From Sedimenticola hydrogenitrophicus (lineage in GTDB: Bacteria > Pseudomonadota > Gammaproteobacteria > Chromatiales > Chromatiaceae), in the NCBI RefSeq assembly GCF_029017505.1, contig NZ_JAQGEI010000014.1, positions 55,479 to 119,478 on the forward strand: a stretch of 64,000 bases of DNA, in the 5' to 3' direction. The notes beneath the pieces are model-generated. The model ran no database searches and had not been told where the DNA came from. It saw only the letters and a program-made list of their open reading frames with translations. Positions 10,443-18,450 of the stretch are shown piece after piece. Position 1 is the stretch's first letter; every line of letters begins with the position of its first letter. The position numbers and the translations under genes are program-made.

Positions 10443-10703
10443 CTACCCTTCGGAGGGCGGATTCCCGGGCTTGCATAGATGCTTGGGCACGAGTTCGCCG
10501 CTGCAGTGGTAGCCACACTCATGCACCTTGGCCTTGATCGTCTTGAGGTCGATCACCGTTTCGTCATAGACCACCGTCGCGCTGCCCGAGACATAATTCA
10601 CTTCTGCCCGTTCGACCCCGCGCAATTTGCCCAGCTGCTTTTCCACTCCATGCGCGCTCAATGCCGACAGCATCCCGCCTACTTCAATAACGCTCGTTTT
10701 CAT
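10443..10703 (-). CDS. Small HMA-like protein lacking CxxC
   Basis: An 86-residue protein closely resembling the N-terminus of the downstream P-type ATPase (both begin MKTSVIE, then share VEK, VNYxxGxATVxYDET and IK). The fold is that of a heavy-metal-associated ferredoxin-like domain, but the metal loop reads GGMLSALSAHGVEK, so both cysteines of GMTCxxC are replaced. Two cysteine-containing stretches near the C-terminus (HECGYHC, HLCKPG) could bind metal instead. AAGGAGG precedes the ATG. The 3' sequence and the upstream leader resemble those of the ATPase gene, which suggests a tandem duplication. Its role as metallochaperone or regulator of the pump is inferred. Confidence 0.8.
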   Translation of the reverse strand: MKTSVIEVGGMLSALSAHGVEKQLGKLRGVERAEVNYVSGSATVVYDETVIDLKTIKAKVHECGYHCSGELVPKHLCKPGNPPSEG

Positions 10704-10805
10704 CGCGCCTCCTTAGTCGTCTTCATCTTTGACATGTCTCGTTGCATCCCTGGTTACTGCGGATCCAGCCGGATCAGCCGCTCATTTTTTAGATGAAGCT
10801 GGCCT

Positions 10806-12104
10806 TCATAGCCAACCCCCCGTGAAACCCGCTCGGCGCAAGCCGCCGACGATGTATGGGCAGTTTCGCATCAACCGCCACAAGAACCCCGTCTGATGAT
10901 TTTCGATCATCAGAACAGTCGGCCCTTCATTGAGCCCGAAATGCCACGGCGATACCCAGCCGTGGGGATTGCCGGATGCAGCAGGGTAGGTCGGATTGAA
11001 GGACGCTTTGAAGCCGTAGCGGTTGGACTCTGTCAATTTAACATCATGAATACAGTAATCGAGCACGGGCAGCACAATCTCGGGCGCGAATGGCAGTGAC
11101 GCCGCCACCGCCCACGGCGCGATCGTGCCGTCGTCGGGTCCGTACGGCACGCCACGGCCCACGTAATCGAAGAACTGGCGCTCGATGCCGGCTACGTTGA
11201 TGGTGTCCGGACCGGGACCTTCGCTCGCGGTCAGGCCCCAGCAGTGCCCGCCGTAGTGCGCGAACTTGAGCGGGTTATCGATGGCGTACTCGTGTTGCAC
11301 ATAGGTCGCGCGCCGGCTGTTCTCGAAATAGTCTATGTCCTTGGCACGCATGAAAGCGTCCTGGATACCGCGAAAGTCGACCCAGATATGGGAGAGCTGG
11401 TGCGTGAATAGCGGCCCCGCATAGAGATAGTCGTATCCGTAGCAGTGTTCCCACCGGTAGGTGGCAGCCCACGCCGCATAGGCGCTCTCGGGCAGCGGAT
11501 GAGTCGGCGAACCCAGCCCCAGAATGTACAGCAGCAGTGCCTCGTCGTAGCCTTCCCAGCGGTAGTTGAGGAAGCCGCTTTCAGGCTTCCAGCCGTGCGT
11601 CACGGTCGCACCCTGGTTCTGCGCCCACGGCCAATCGGCGCGGCGATAGAGCGCGTCGGCGAGGGTGCGGATCTCATGTTCTTCGGCCGTATCTGCGTCA
11701 AAGTACATACCCGCCGTCAACGCCCCCGCCAGCAGTAAAGCGCTGTCTATCGTCGACACTTCGCATTGCCAGGCGCGCCGCCCGGTCTGCATGTCAAGAA
11801 AATGGTAGTAAAACCCCTGATAGCCAGTCGCATCAGGCTCGGGGCCTTGCGGGCTGTTCCAGAAAAACCGCAGGGTCGCAAGCGTTCGTCCCACCGCGGC
11901 GCCACGCGACATGAATCCGCGCTCGACGCCCACCGGGTAAACCGCCAGCGCGAGGCCGGTGGCGGCAATACTGGCAGGCCAATCTGCTTCGGTCTTGTCG
12001 ATCACCAGCCCGTTGACTGGATTCGTCTCGTGCAGAAAGTAATTAAATGATGCGCGCTGCAGCGTTTCCAGTTCAGCATCGGCGGTCAGTTTCTTGCTGC
12101 TCAT
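10806..12104 (-). CDS. Glycoamylase-domain protein (putative beta-glucan hydrolase)
   Basis: A 432-residue protein typical of the single-domain glucoamylase-like family (Pfam Glycoamylase, related to GH144 endo-beta-1,2-glucanases). Characteristic stretches are YQGFYYHFLDMQTGRRAW, CEVSTIDSALLLAGAL, ESGFLNYRWEGYDEALLLYI, the Q-L-S-H-I-W-V-D-F-R-G segment near residue 240, and FKASFNPTYP. The (alpha/alpha)6 fold and acidic residues in this family cleave glucans. There is no obvious signal peptide, so a cytoplasmic or non-classical location is implied. Its start overlaps the stop of a 40-residue frame by four bases. Actual substrate is unknown. Confidence 0.85.
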   Translation of the reverse strand: MSSKKLTADAELETLQRASFNYFLHETNPVNGLVIDKTEADWPASIAATGLALAVYPVGVERGFMSRGAAVGRTLATLRFFWNSPQGPEPDATGYQGFYYHFLDMQTGRRAWQCEVSTIDSALLLAGALTAGMYFDADTAEEHEIRTLADALYRRADWPWAQNQGATVTHGWKPESGFLNYRWEGYDEALLLYILGLGSPTHPLPESAYAAWAATYRWEHCYGYDYLYAGPLFTHQLSHIWVDFRGIQDAFMRAKDIDYFENSRRATYVQHEYAIDNPLKFAHYGGHCWGLTASEGPGPDTINVAGIERQFFDYVGRGVPYGPDDGTIAPWAVAASLPFAPEIVLPVLDYCIHDVKLTESNRYGFKASFNPTYPAASGNPHGWVSPWHFGLNEGPTVLMIENHQTGFLWRLMRNCPYIVGGLRRAGFTGGWL

Positions 12105-12223
12105 GGTTCCCCCTGGCCTGCGACTCCCGGGATAACTCGCCTAGTGGTACCTAACGTTCTTCGGCTCGACCACGGCTTTCCTCGCCCGGTGTGGGCTTGT
12201 TCGGTTTGCAGCTTTTGTTCCAT
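12101..12223 (-). CDS. Short frame with strong ribosome site, probable gene remnant
   Basis: A 40-codon frame begins MEQKLQTEQAHTGRGKPW after a strong GGAGGAG site and ends in an ATGA overlap with the glycoamylase gene. The peptide matches no family I recognise. Given the many neighbours that keep only their starts, it is most simply the first codons of a deleted gene fused to unrelated sequence, now acting as a leader cistron. It may not be functional. Confidence 0.35.
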   Translation of the reverse strand: MEQKLQTEQAHTGRGKPWSSRRTLGTTRRVIPGVAGQGEP

Positions 12224-12260
12224 GACCGTCTCCTCCATCTGAGGTGGAAAAGTGAATGTC

Positions 12261-12827
12261 TTATGTCGTCGCCATGCTCAGGCAACGCTGGGTGTCCAGC
12301 GCGATGAGTGCTTCCTCGTCGACCGGAATGACATAGGTCGCCGGGCGGGAATCTGCTGTGGAGATCCGCGTCTCTATGCTCGGAATCACCTGATTGGTCT
12401 GGGCATCGCGCTCAAGGCCACACCAGTCCATCCCGGCGCAGATCCGGGCGCGTATCCCGGGGGCGTGCTCGCCGATACCGCCGCCGAAGACGATGGCATC
12501 AGCACCGCCGAGCACGGCGAGATAGGCGCCGAGGTATTTGCGGGCACGATGGCAGAATGCCTTGATGGCAAGGCTCGCACCGGTATGGCCCTCTGCTTCC
12601 AGCGCAAGCAGTTCCTGCATGTCAGCACTGGCACCGGACAGCCCCAGCAGGCCGGCGCGGTGATTCAGGCCATCAGACAACTCTCGCGCCGTCACGGTAC
12701 CGCGCTCGAGCAGACTCAGCACAACACCAAGCAGACTGGTTGGCACGTCCGCGCCCACCCCAAACAGCTGGAACTTCAGTGAGGAGCTGCCGCTGTTCAA
12801 CACAAGAATGTTATCGTCGATTTTCAC
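12261..12827 (-). pseudogene. ackA: Acetate kinase with in-frame internal deletion
   Basis: The 188-residue frame opens with the acetate kinase N-terminal signature NILVLNSGSSSLKFQLF. It then jumps to the C-terminal third: ELSDGLNHRAGLLGLSGASA, the second signature VFGGGIGEHAPGIRARIC and the C-terminal VIPVDEEALIALDTQRC. Normal AckA has about 400 residues, so roughly 200, including catalytic and acetate-binding residues, have been lost without breaking the frame. The start appears to be GTG at 12827, following GGAGG. The product is probably inactive but could be translated and even folded. It once would have completed the phosphoketolase route to acetate. Confidence 0.88.
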
Positions 12828-12975
12828 ATGTAAGCCGCCTCCATTAATTCACGTATTCCCAGTATTCTGCTGCTTCATTCATGGACGTTTCTCCCCCCAA
12901 TCTGCGATTCCATATACCGGCCTCGTACACTCACTTTCACTCGATCTAACTGCGCACGGAAGCACGGCGCACCCT

Positions 12976-13458
12976 TCATCGCCCGACCTGCCCATGCGTG
13001 AAGGTCGCTTCGATCGCCCGCGCCTGTCCCGGACGGCGTAGGCGCAGCTGGATGCGGTAGATCCCTGTGCTCGGCATGCTGAAGTAGTTGCCATAGGTGG
13101 TCGTATCCGCGATGCGCATGGGTTCCAGGGTCTTCCGTTCGAGCCGCATCCCCAGTTCGCTCACCGCCGCCGTCACCTGCGCATCCTCGATGCGCCGTCC
13201 GGTGGCATTGTCGAACAGCGCCACCACCAGGTGGTTGCGGTAACGTCCCGCCGATACACCGCCGTGCATCTTGCTCTCCTCGTGTTCCCTGGCATGCCCC
13301 TGGACGATCTGGGCCGGCATCACACCCAGATAGATCGTCACGCCGTCGACGACCTGGAAGGTCTCGGGGGCATCCGTCGCTACTGCGGCGTTCAGCGCAG
13401 TCATGCCGATCACCAGCAGCAGGGTTTTCCACAAGCGTTTTACAGAGTCGGTGTGCAT
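12976..13458 (-). CDS. Exported YtkA-like protein
   Basis: A 160-residue protein with a cleavable signal peptide (basic MHTDSVKRLWK, hydrophobic TLLLVIGMTAL, cleavage near AVA). The mature part resembles YtkA-like beta-sandwich domains: HLVVALFDNATGRRIEDAQV, then ELGMRLERKTLEPM and YGNYFSMPSTGIYRIQLRL. Histidines and methionines are present, and related proteins often sit beside copper systems. It is probably periplasmic. The neighbouring metal ATPase and CopB relic make a metal-related role plausible, but this is inference. It lies between the ackA relic and cfa on the same strand. Confidence 0.65.
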   Translation of the reverse strand: MHTDSVKRLWKTLLLVIGMTALNAAVATDAPETFQVVDGVTIYLGVMPAQIVQGHAREHEESKMHGGVSAGRYRNHLVVALFDNATGRRIEDAQVTAAVSELGMRLERKTLEPMRIADTTTYGNYFSMPSTGIYRIQLRLRRPGQARAIEATFTHGQVGR

Positions 13459-13603
13459 TTCGTGTCCTCCTGTCCAGAATCTGTCTCAAAGGGAAACGGC
13501 GTGGTTGAGGCGACGATATCAGAGTGGTCCCCCGCGGCGCGGTCCGGATACAACCTGCCCTGCCGTGCCGCCCATCGCGGTCCCCTCACCTCTTCGCGCA
13601 TCT

Positions 13604-14920
13604 TCAGTCATACAGATCCCTCCACGTCAGCCGCAACCGATCCGGACTGCCGTCCCTAGTGGCTGCCAGAATCTGGTACACGCCGATCGTGCCCTGCTCG
13701 AACTGCAGCGCGCAGGCCGCCATGTACAGGCGCCAGAGACGATAGATGGATTCCGGCACCAGGCTCTGCGCCTCGGCCTTGCGGCTCTCGAGCCGCTCGA
13801 CCCAGTGCCGCAGTGTCAGTGCGTAATGCCGCCGCAACGCCTCCACGTCGAGGATCTCGAAACCGGCGTGCTCCATGACGCGCTGCACATTGCCGACCGT
13901 GTCCAGTTCGCCATCCGGGAACACGTAGCGGTTGATGAAACGCGTGCCCACGGACTCGCCCCAGCCTTCCCGATCCTGCGTGATGCCTTGATTGAGAAAC
14001 AGCCCGCCGGGCCTGAGCAGACGCCTGGCGAGGTCGAAGTAGCGCGGCAGGTTCTTGAGACCGACATGTTCGAACATGCCGACGCTAGCGATCTTGTCGT
14101 AGCGGGCTTCCCCTTGCAGCTCGCGGTAATCCCTGAGTTCCACCGTGACCCGATCATGCAACCCTTCGTCCCGAATGTTTTCCAGAGCATAGTCGTACTG
14201 GTTGCGGCTCAGGGTGATGCCGTGCGCCTGCACGCCGTAATGTTTCGCCGCCCAGCGGATCAGCGCGCCCCAGCCGCAGCCGATATCGAGCAGGCGTTCA
14301 CCGGGCTTGAGTCGCAGCTTGCGGCAGATATGGTCCAGCTTGTTGCACTGTGCCTGGTCGAGACTGTCGTCCGGGGTCTCGAAATAGGCACAGGAGTAGA
14401 TCATCTGCTCGTCGAGCCACAGCCGGTAGAAGGCGTTTGAGACGTCGTAATGGAAGGCGATGGCCTCGCGGCTGCCGCCTTTCGAATGAGCACGCCACGG
14501 CCGCACGGTCTGGAAACTGCGCAGTGCCGGTGCCGCATGGACGGAAGCGGATGCGCCACCGATGAACAGCGCCGCGAACAGGAAGTCCGCCTTCTCGAAG
14601 ACGGACAGGTTCAGGGTCTGGAGATGGTCCCGCATTTTCAGGGCCGTATAGAGGTCACCCTCGACGTCCAACCAGCCCTGGAAGTACGCCTCGGCCAGTC
14701 GTAACGGATCACGAAACAGAATCAGGTTACGCAACAGGCGGGGCTCATGAACAATTAGGGTAACCTCAGGCGCTCCCGCCCCGAAGCTCAAGGTGACCCC
14801 ATCCCACAGGCGCACCGCCAAGCTGCCCGGGTAACCGCGGAACACGCGTTGCAAGATCTGCCGGGCGCGTGCCGATGCGGTGAGTTCCATTGATGCTGCT
14901 TGACGTTGGTGCAGGACCAT
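13604..14920 (-). CDS. cfa: Cyclopropane-fatty-acyl-phospholipid synthase
   Basis: A 438-residue SAM-dependent enzyme that adds a methylene bridge to unsaturated acyl chains of membrane phospholipids. The N-terminal part holds the lipid-binding region (EAYFQGWLDVEGDLYTAL). The methyltransferase domain shows AIAFHYDVSNAFYRLWLDEQ, the SAM loop LLDIGCGWGALIRWAA, SVGMFEHVG and FLNQGIT. The start at 14920 is set by GGAGGATTCGACA just upstream; an earlier in-frame start would add about 75 residues that overlap the phosphorylase relic. The enzyme appears intact and is typical of stationary-phase or stress membrane adaptation. Confidence 0.95.
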   Translation of the reverse strand: MVLHQRQAASMELTASARARQILQRVFRGYPGSLAVRLWDGVTLSFGAGAPEVTLIVHEPRLLRNLILFRDPLRLAEAYFQGWLDVEGDLYTALKMRDHLQTLNLSVFEKADFLFAALFIGGASASVHAAPALRSFQTVRPWRAHSKGGSREAIAFHYDVSNAFYRLWLDEQMIYSCAYFETPDDSLDQAQCNKLDHICRKLRLKPGERLLDIGCGWGALIRWAAKHYGVQAHGITLSRNQYDYALENIRDEGLHDRVTVELRDYRELQGEARYDKIASVGMFEHVGLKNLPRYFDLARRLLRPGGLFLNQGITQDREGWGESVGTRFINRYVFPDGELDTVGNVQRVMEHAGFEILDVEALRRHYALTLRHWVERLESRKAEAQSLVPESIYRLWRLYMAACALQFEQGTIGVYQILAATRDGSPDRLRLTWRDLYD

Positions 14921-14943
14921 TGTCGAATCCTCCGCGTGGCCGG

Positions 14944-15143
14944 TCAGCGCACATAGGCGTCGCTGGTGTAGCGACGCAGCATGCGGTGACTGTTGAAGAA
15001 CGATGCGTTCTTGGCGATGGTGCCATTCATGACCGCGATCCAGCCCGGGCGGTTGTCGTTGTACAGGGGCAACACCACTTGCTCGAGCTTGTCGTAGAGC
15101 GCGGCCGCGACCTCCTTGCCCGTGCCGTGCGGGCCTTTTGTTC
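14944..15143 (-). pseudogene. glgP: C-terminal remnant of alpha-glucan (glycogen) phosphorylase
   Basis: One frame on the minus strand reads VAAALYDKLEQVVLPLYNDN, then GWIAVMNGTIAKNASFFNSH and RMLRRYTSDAYVR before a stop. This is the extreme C-terminus of the long (DUF3417-containing) alpha-glucan phosphorylases. It is open only as far as about 15143, where a stop interrupts, so some 800 upstream codons including the pyridoxal-phosphate site are gone. It is the missing partner of glgX and pgm and further evidence that a glycogen operon has been pruned. Confidence 0.75.
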
Positions 15144-15270
15144 ACCGATCAGCGAACCTGTGGAGTACCTCTCTTCGTCAGACCGATGCGGCCATATGCC
15201 GACACTGACGCCGTGTCACTGACAAACAGCCAAGCTGTCATCCCTCTTGCGGCCGGGCCGCCAACCAGCG

Positions 15271-16401
15271 TTATGCATGCCACTCCCGGCCATGCCGGCA
15301 CCAGACGCAGCTGCAATCGACGTGATTGCAACTCTCGTCCTTGCGCTGACTCCGGAAACGCCGACGTGCCAGCGGTGCCAATAGCCGTCTGACGAGTGAA
15401 GGGCAGTAGTAGCGATGCAACAGTTCACGAGCATCCGAACGGTTTTCCTGCTGGTGCAGCAGCCAACGATAACCGCGATTGCCCAGCAGGCCGTACAGGG
15501 CGCGGTTCACCATCGCCGCTGCCATCAACGCCCCCAGTTCCTGCCGCCAAAGCCTGTCGTAGTCGCTGCCTTCCAGCAGACTGCACGCCGCCAGCACCCC
15601 GGAGGTCATGGCCGCGCGCATCCCGAACCCCCACAGGGTGTCCTGGAAGCCCGCCTGTTCACCCACCACCGCATGCGCGCCGGAACGCGCAGTGACCGGG
15701 ATGCGGAAATTTCCCACGCCGCCGTGTGGACGAGGGTCGATCATCTCCAGTCCGACCAGTCGTGCGAATGCCTCGACGGTGCGCTGCACGTAGCGTGCCT
15801 CCTGTTTGAAGCCGGTGAACATGCAGCTCTTCACCGTACCCTTGCCGCCCATGACCAGCAGATAGGCATACCCTTTAGGGGCGAGATCGTCGTCGCAGAT
15901 CGCCCAGAAGCCGTCCGCCATATGCGTGTCGAAGTGATAGCCGACCGCGATGACATCGGCCGCCTTCGGGCCGGTGGCGAAGATGGCGGGACCATGCACC
16001 TGCTGGACCCGGCTGTTGAAGCGCACCTCCACCCCCAGTCCGATGGCCTGGCGCAACAACGCCGTGTCCAGCGTGTCCGGCCCGGGACCGCGTTCCACCA
16101 TGTAAAACAGTGGCTCGTGGCTGTAGATGGCATACGCCTTACCCCAGGCGTCGAAGACGGTACCCTGGCGACAGGGGAGCCGCTTGAAGTCGGTGGCGAC
16201 CCCCAGTTCCCGCAACACCGCCAGGGCATCCTGCCGGGTGGTCCAGTTCTCCAGTCCCTGCAGATCGCGCTTGAAGCGGTAGCCCACTTCGGCCTGTGCC
16301 TCGTGCACGATCACCGGCCGTCCCGCGCGCGCCAGGGTGATGGCGGCCGCCAGCCCGGCCGGCCCGGCCCCGGCGATTTCGATGGCGGTGTCACTCATCA
16401 T
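15271..16401 (-). CDS. FAD-dependent oxidoreductase with cysteine-rich C-terminal tail
   Basis: A 376-residue flavoprotein of the geranylgeranyl-reductase/monooxygenase-like superfamily. Dinucleotide binding is seen at the N-terminus (IEIAGAGPAGLAAAITLARA), followed by FHEAQ-like VIVHEAQAEVG, and the second FAD motif near AHAVVGEQAGFQDTLWGFGM. The tail ends DESCNHVDCSCVWCRHGREW, a dense Cys/His cluster that could bind a metal or Fe-S centre. The substrate is unknown; reduction of isoprenoid or lipid double bonds is one family activity and would fit the neighbouring cfa. It lies just downstream of the DUF5676 and YHS genes, with short spacing. Confidence 0.85.
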   Translation of the reverse strand: MMSDTAIEIAGAGPAGLAAAITLARAGRPVIVHEAQAEVGYRFKRDLQGLENWTTRQDALAVLRELGVATDFKRLPCRQGTVFDAWGKAYAIYSHEPLFYMVERGPGPDTLDTALLRQAIGLGVEVRFNSRVQQVHGPAIFATGPKAADVIAVGYHFDTHMADGFWAICDDDLAPKGYAYLLVMGGKGTVKSCMFTGFKQEARYVQRTVEAFARLVGLEMIDPRPHGGVGNFRIPVTARSGAHAVVGEQAGFQDTLWGFGMRAAMTSGVLAACSLLEGSDYDRLWRQELGALMAAAMVNRALYGLLGNRGYRWLLHQQENRSDARELLHRYYCPSLVRRLLAPLARRRFRSQRKDESCNHVDCSCVWCRHGREWHA

Positions 16402-16409
16402 TCCACTTC

Positions 16410-16694
16410 CTATTGCCGTGCTGTTTTCTTTGCGCTGGCGCTGCGCGCGGCAAACACGTTATAAATAGGCACCCAGACCAGCGCGAAATACCAGCCGTAG
16501 CCGTAGCTCTCGATCAGTCCCAGGAAAAAGCCCTGCCAGCTCAGCCACTCGAAACCCGGCAGTAGCGCCTGCCAGGTCTGGTACATCGCACGCGCGGGGA
16601 ACAACAGATCGAACGCCACGCACAGGGTAAAGGTGATGGCCAGAAACAGACTGGAAGCGTGGCCCACCGCGACCAGAGAGATCCCCGGTTTCAT
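16410..16694 (-). CDS. DUF5676 family membrane protein
   Basis: A 94-residue protein with two predicted transmembrane helices (LFLAITFTLCVAFDLLF and GYGWYFALVWVPIYNVF), matching the DUF5676 pattern of small membrane proteins common beside copper/mercury and YHS genes. Its ATG overlaps the stop of the YHS gene (ATGA) and GGGAGG precedes it, so the two are translationally coupled. No enzymatic motif is visible. A role in metal handling is suggested only by context. Confidence 0.75.
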   Translation of the reverse strand: MKPGISLVAVGHASSLFLAITFTLCVAFDLLFPARAMYQTWQALLPGFEWLSWQGFFLGLIESYGYGWYFALVWVPIYNVFAARSASAKKTARQ

Positions 16695-16993
16695 GACACA
16701 CCTCCCACATCGCTGCCGGTGGGCTTCAGGTACTTATCCGGGTCGGCCTCGAACTTGTCCAGGCAGTTACGGCTGCAGAAGCGGTACAGCGTGCCCTGGT
16801 GCATCTTGCCGTAGCCCTGGTCCGCCGTTACCGTCATGCCGCAGACAGGATCGGTATGCTCGCCTGCCGATCCGCCGTGGCCCGCCTGCCCGCCATGGCC
16901 TCCGTGACCATGCACCATGTGCGCCCCGCAACCGTAACGCATCATGATATAGAACAGTCCTCCGAGAATCAGAAACCATAGTAGCCCTTCCAT
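16691..16993 (-). CDS. Membrane-anchored YHS-domain metal-binding protein
   Basis: About 100 residues. There is an N-terminal transmembrane anchor (LLWFLILGGLFYIMMRYG), a Gly/His-rich segment (HMVHGHGGHGGQAGHGG), and a YHS domain with DPVCGMTV and FCSRNCLDKFEADPDKYL. YHS domains bind transition metals through these cysteines and are often linked to copper transporters. GGAGGTGAAT precedes the ATG at 16993, preferred over 17005. It is the first surviving intact gene of the island's leftward operon and is coupled to the DUF5676 gene. Metal specificity is not known. Confidence 0.85.
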   Translation of the reverse strand: MEGLLWFLILGGLFYIMMRYGCGAHMVHGHGGHGGQAGHGGSAGEHTDPVCGMTVTADQGYGKMHQGTLYRFCSRNCLDKFEADPDKYLKPTGSDVGGVS

Positions 16994-17073
16994 ATTCACC
17001 TCCATGACCGGTATCGATTCGCATGCACTACCAATTCTGCCCCATCAGTACTCTGGATGGCTCACCCGGCGAT

Positions 17074-17361
17074 TCAAGCCCGATGCAATCCGCTGTTATC
17101 CGGACCGATTCCCGCCACCTCCGCAGCCGGATCGACGCCAATCTCCACCACTGTCTCACTGATATAGCGGTACGGCGGCACCACCAGGTTGGTGGGTGCG
17201 GGGACATTCTTGTAGACTCGTCCGGCAAAATCGAACTTCGAACCGTGGCATGAACAGAAGTAGCCCCCCGGCCAGTCCTGGCCGAGACCCAGTGGCCCCA
17301 CTTCCGGGCGGAACGTCGGTATGCAGCCGAGATACGTGCAAATGCCGATCACCACGAACAG
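17074..17361 (-). pseudogene. petA: C-terminal remnant of the cytochrome bc1 Rieske protein
   Basis: After a stop at 17362-17364 the frame reads VVIGICTYLGCIPTFRPEVG, then YFCSCHGSKFDFAGRVYKNV and PAPTNLVVPPYRYISETVVE. These contain both Rieske cluster boxes (CTxLGC and CxCHG). The signal-anchor and N-terminal half are missing, so it cannot be exported or assembled into a bc1 complex. No cytochrome b or c1 gene follows. It is a fragment carried with, or created by deletions in, the island's right end. Confidence 0.85.
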
Positions 17362-17402
17362 CTAAGGCATAGTCGAACGCATGGTTGTTCTGTTCATCGT
17401 CT

Positions 17403-17800
17403 TCATTGCTGACGTTCTGGCGCCTGCAGCGGGCAGCAGATGGATTCATCCCCGAATTCCGCTTCGGGGCTGAGCAGCAGCGTTGTCGGTACAAATTTGA
17501 CCCCGAGTCGGCGCGCTAGTTCAGGGTTCTCGTCATAGTTGACCGCCACCGGTAGCCACTCCTCTCGCACCAGTTGGCGTACACCAACACGAACACCGGG
17601 CGCCGGGACGCGCTGGCCTCCTCAAAGGTATCGGTCCCGTACCCGCGCCAGTCGATAGCCGTGTTCTCGAGAGCGAACTCGCGCCGGATCTCATAATGCA
17701 TACGGACACCCGCGGCCACCTCGGAGTGGCCGGACCCGATACCGCGCTCGCTATCGTCTTCGCCATAGAAATCCACCTCGATACGTTGTAGTGGTCCATA
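17403..17800 (-). pseudogene. Chimeric remnant: CopB fragment joined to a thioredoxin-like fragment
   Basis: The upstream part reads [20 protein letters not shown] and [10 protein letters not shown], which is the beta-barrel region of the outer-membrane copper resistance protein CopB. It then runs into [20 protein letters not shown] followed by WC, which resembles a thioredoxin-fold domain. A frame change near 17590 is needed to continue as [20 protein letters not shown] and VKFVPTTLLLSPE. Two unrelated gene pieces have therefore been fused and then frameshifted. The CopB piece supports a copper-resistance origin for part of the island. Confidence 0.6.
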
Positions 17801-18152
17801 GAAAGCGCTCTGACAAGAACCAATCTACCTTGTCACTTCCCGAGAGCGCCAGGTTCGTATCTGTCGGTAAACCGCTGGATGAAGGGCGTCCGGAATTAGA
17901 CAGACCATCATTCTACTGGCAGTGGCGATAGGAGGCCCCGAAAAGACGGGTGGAATGATTGTGCAAACTCGCTGTGCAAACGCTTCCGTTCGCACCTCGT
18001 TCTTGATCGTGGAATTTTAAAGTGAGTTATTGATATATGGTGCCCGGGGCCGGACTTGTTGATTACTAATTTATCAATACGTTAGGTTATATTCGGTGCC
18101 GTTTTTTGTACTGTAGATTTGATTTCAACATCTGAAGCCCCCTTTTTTGGGC
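17801..18152. other. Island-prophage junction without genes
   Basis: No supportable gene is seen here. The stretch carries the tRNA-Leu-type att repeat (18017-18058), followed by an AT-rich segment with TTTATCAATACGTTAGG, similar to the sequence that follows the repeat at 2100. It separates the last island relic from the first prophage gene. Confidence 0.6.
18017..18058. repeat. attL of the prophage / right att of the island (att2)
   Basis: Bases 18037-18058 (22 bp) are identical to 56256-56277, the 3' end of the intact tRNA-Leu gene, including its CCA. The full 42 bp also match 2059-2100 at 36 positions. The segment therefore serves as the left boundary of the prophage and the right boundary of the older island. 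Confidence 0.88.
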
Positions 18153-18440
18153 TTATTCTTTTTCCGTCACTTTGACCTTTCCGCTATCGATCCCGGCCTT
18201 GAGTGCCAGGCTGGCGATAGAGGCAATGCCCTGCCCCATCATCTCGCACATCACCACGATCCCCTTTAAAGGATCATCATCCATGAATTCCTTGGCCTTA
18301 TCGCCTACAGCAAAGCTCTGTTCCAGGCGATGAGTGATTTCGGCGTTCATTGTTCGACCATTCGCCTTTGCAGCACTCTCAATCGAATGCTTTAGCTCAA
18401 GAGAAAGCCGGATCTTCATTTGTGGGGGTTCTTTACTCAT
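18153..18440 (-). CDS. Arc/Mnt-type ribbon-helix-helix repressor
   Basis: A 95-residue protein whose first ~50 residues are an Arc-family ribbon-helix-helix (MKIRLSLELKHSIESAAKAN, GRTMNAEITHRLEQSF). Proteins of this size and type act as Mnt/Arc repressors of phage antirepressor genes. It is transcribed away from a second, shorter Arc-like gene, with three operator-like palindromes between them (18453-18516). The arrangement resembles the P22 immI region (mnt, arc, ant), and a BRO-type antirepressor follows on the right. Confidence 0.85.
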   Translation of the reverse strand: MSKEPPQMKIRLSLELKHSIESAAKANGRTMNAEITHRLEQSFAVGDKAKEFMDDDPLKGIVVMCEMMGQGIASIASLALKAGIDSGKVKVTEKE

Positions 18441-18450
18441 CCGCTAAAAA

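Larger units (their letters stand above)
2081..18058. mobile_element. Decayed metabolic/metal genomic island flanked by tRNA-Leu att repeats
   Basis: About 16 kb lies between two copies of a tRNA-Leu 3'-end repeat (2059-2100 and 18017-18058). Essentially all genes are on the minus strand and cover glycogen/phosphoketolase sugar metabolism, metal transport and lipid modification. Many are only fragments. There is no integrase left inside. It sits directly against the prophage that uses the same attachment site, giving tandem integration. That it entered as a mobile island is inferred from the repeats and gene content. Confidence 0.65.

Noticed and set aside
15414..16464. 350-codon plus-strand frame opposite the FAD oxidoreductase
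   Set aside because: No domain features; antisense to a gene with two FAD motifs and an ATGA-linked operon context.
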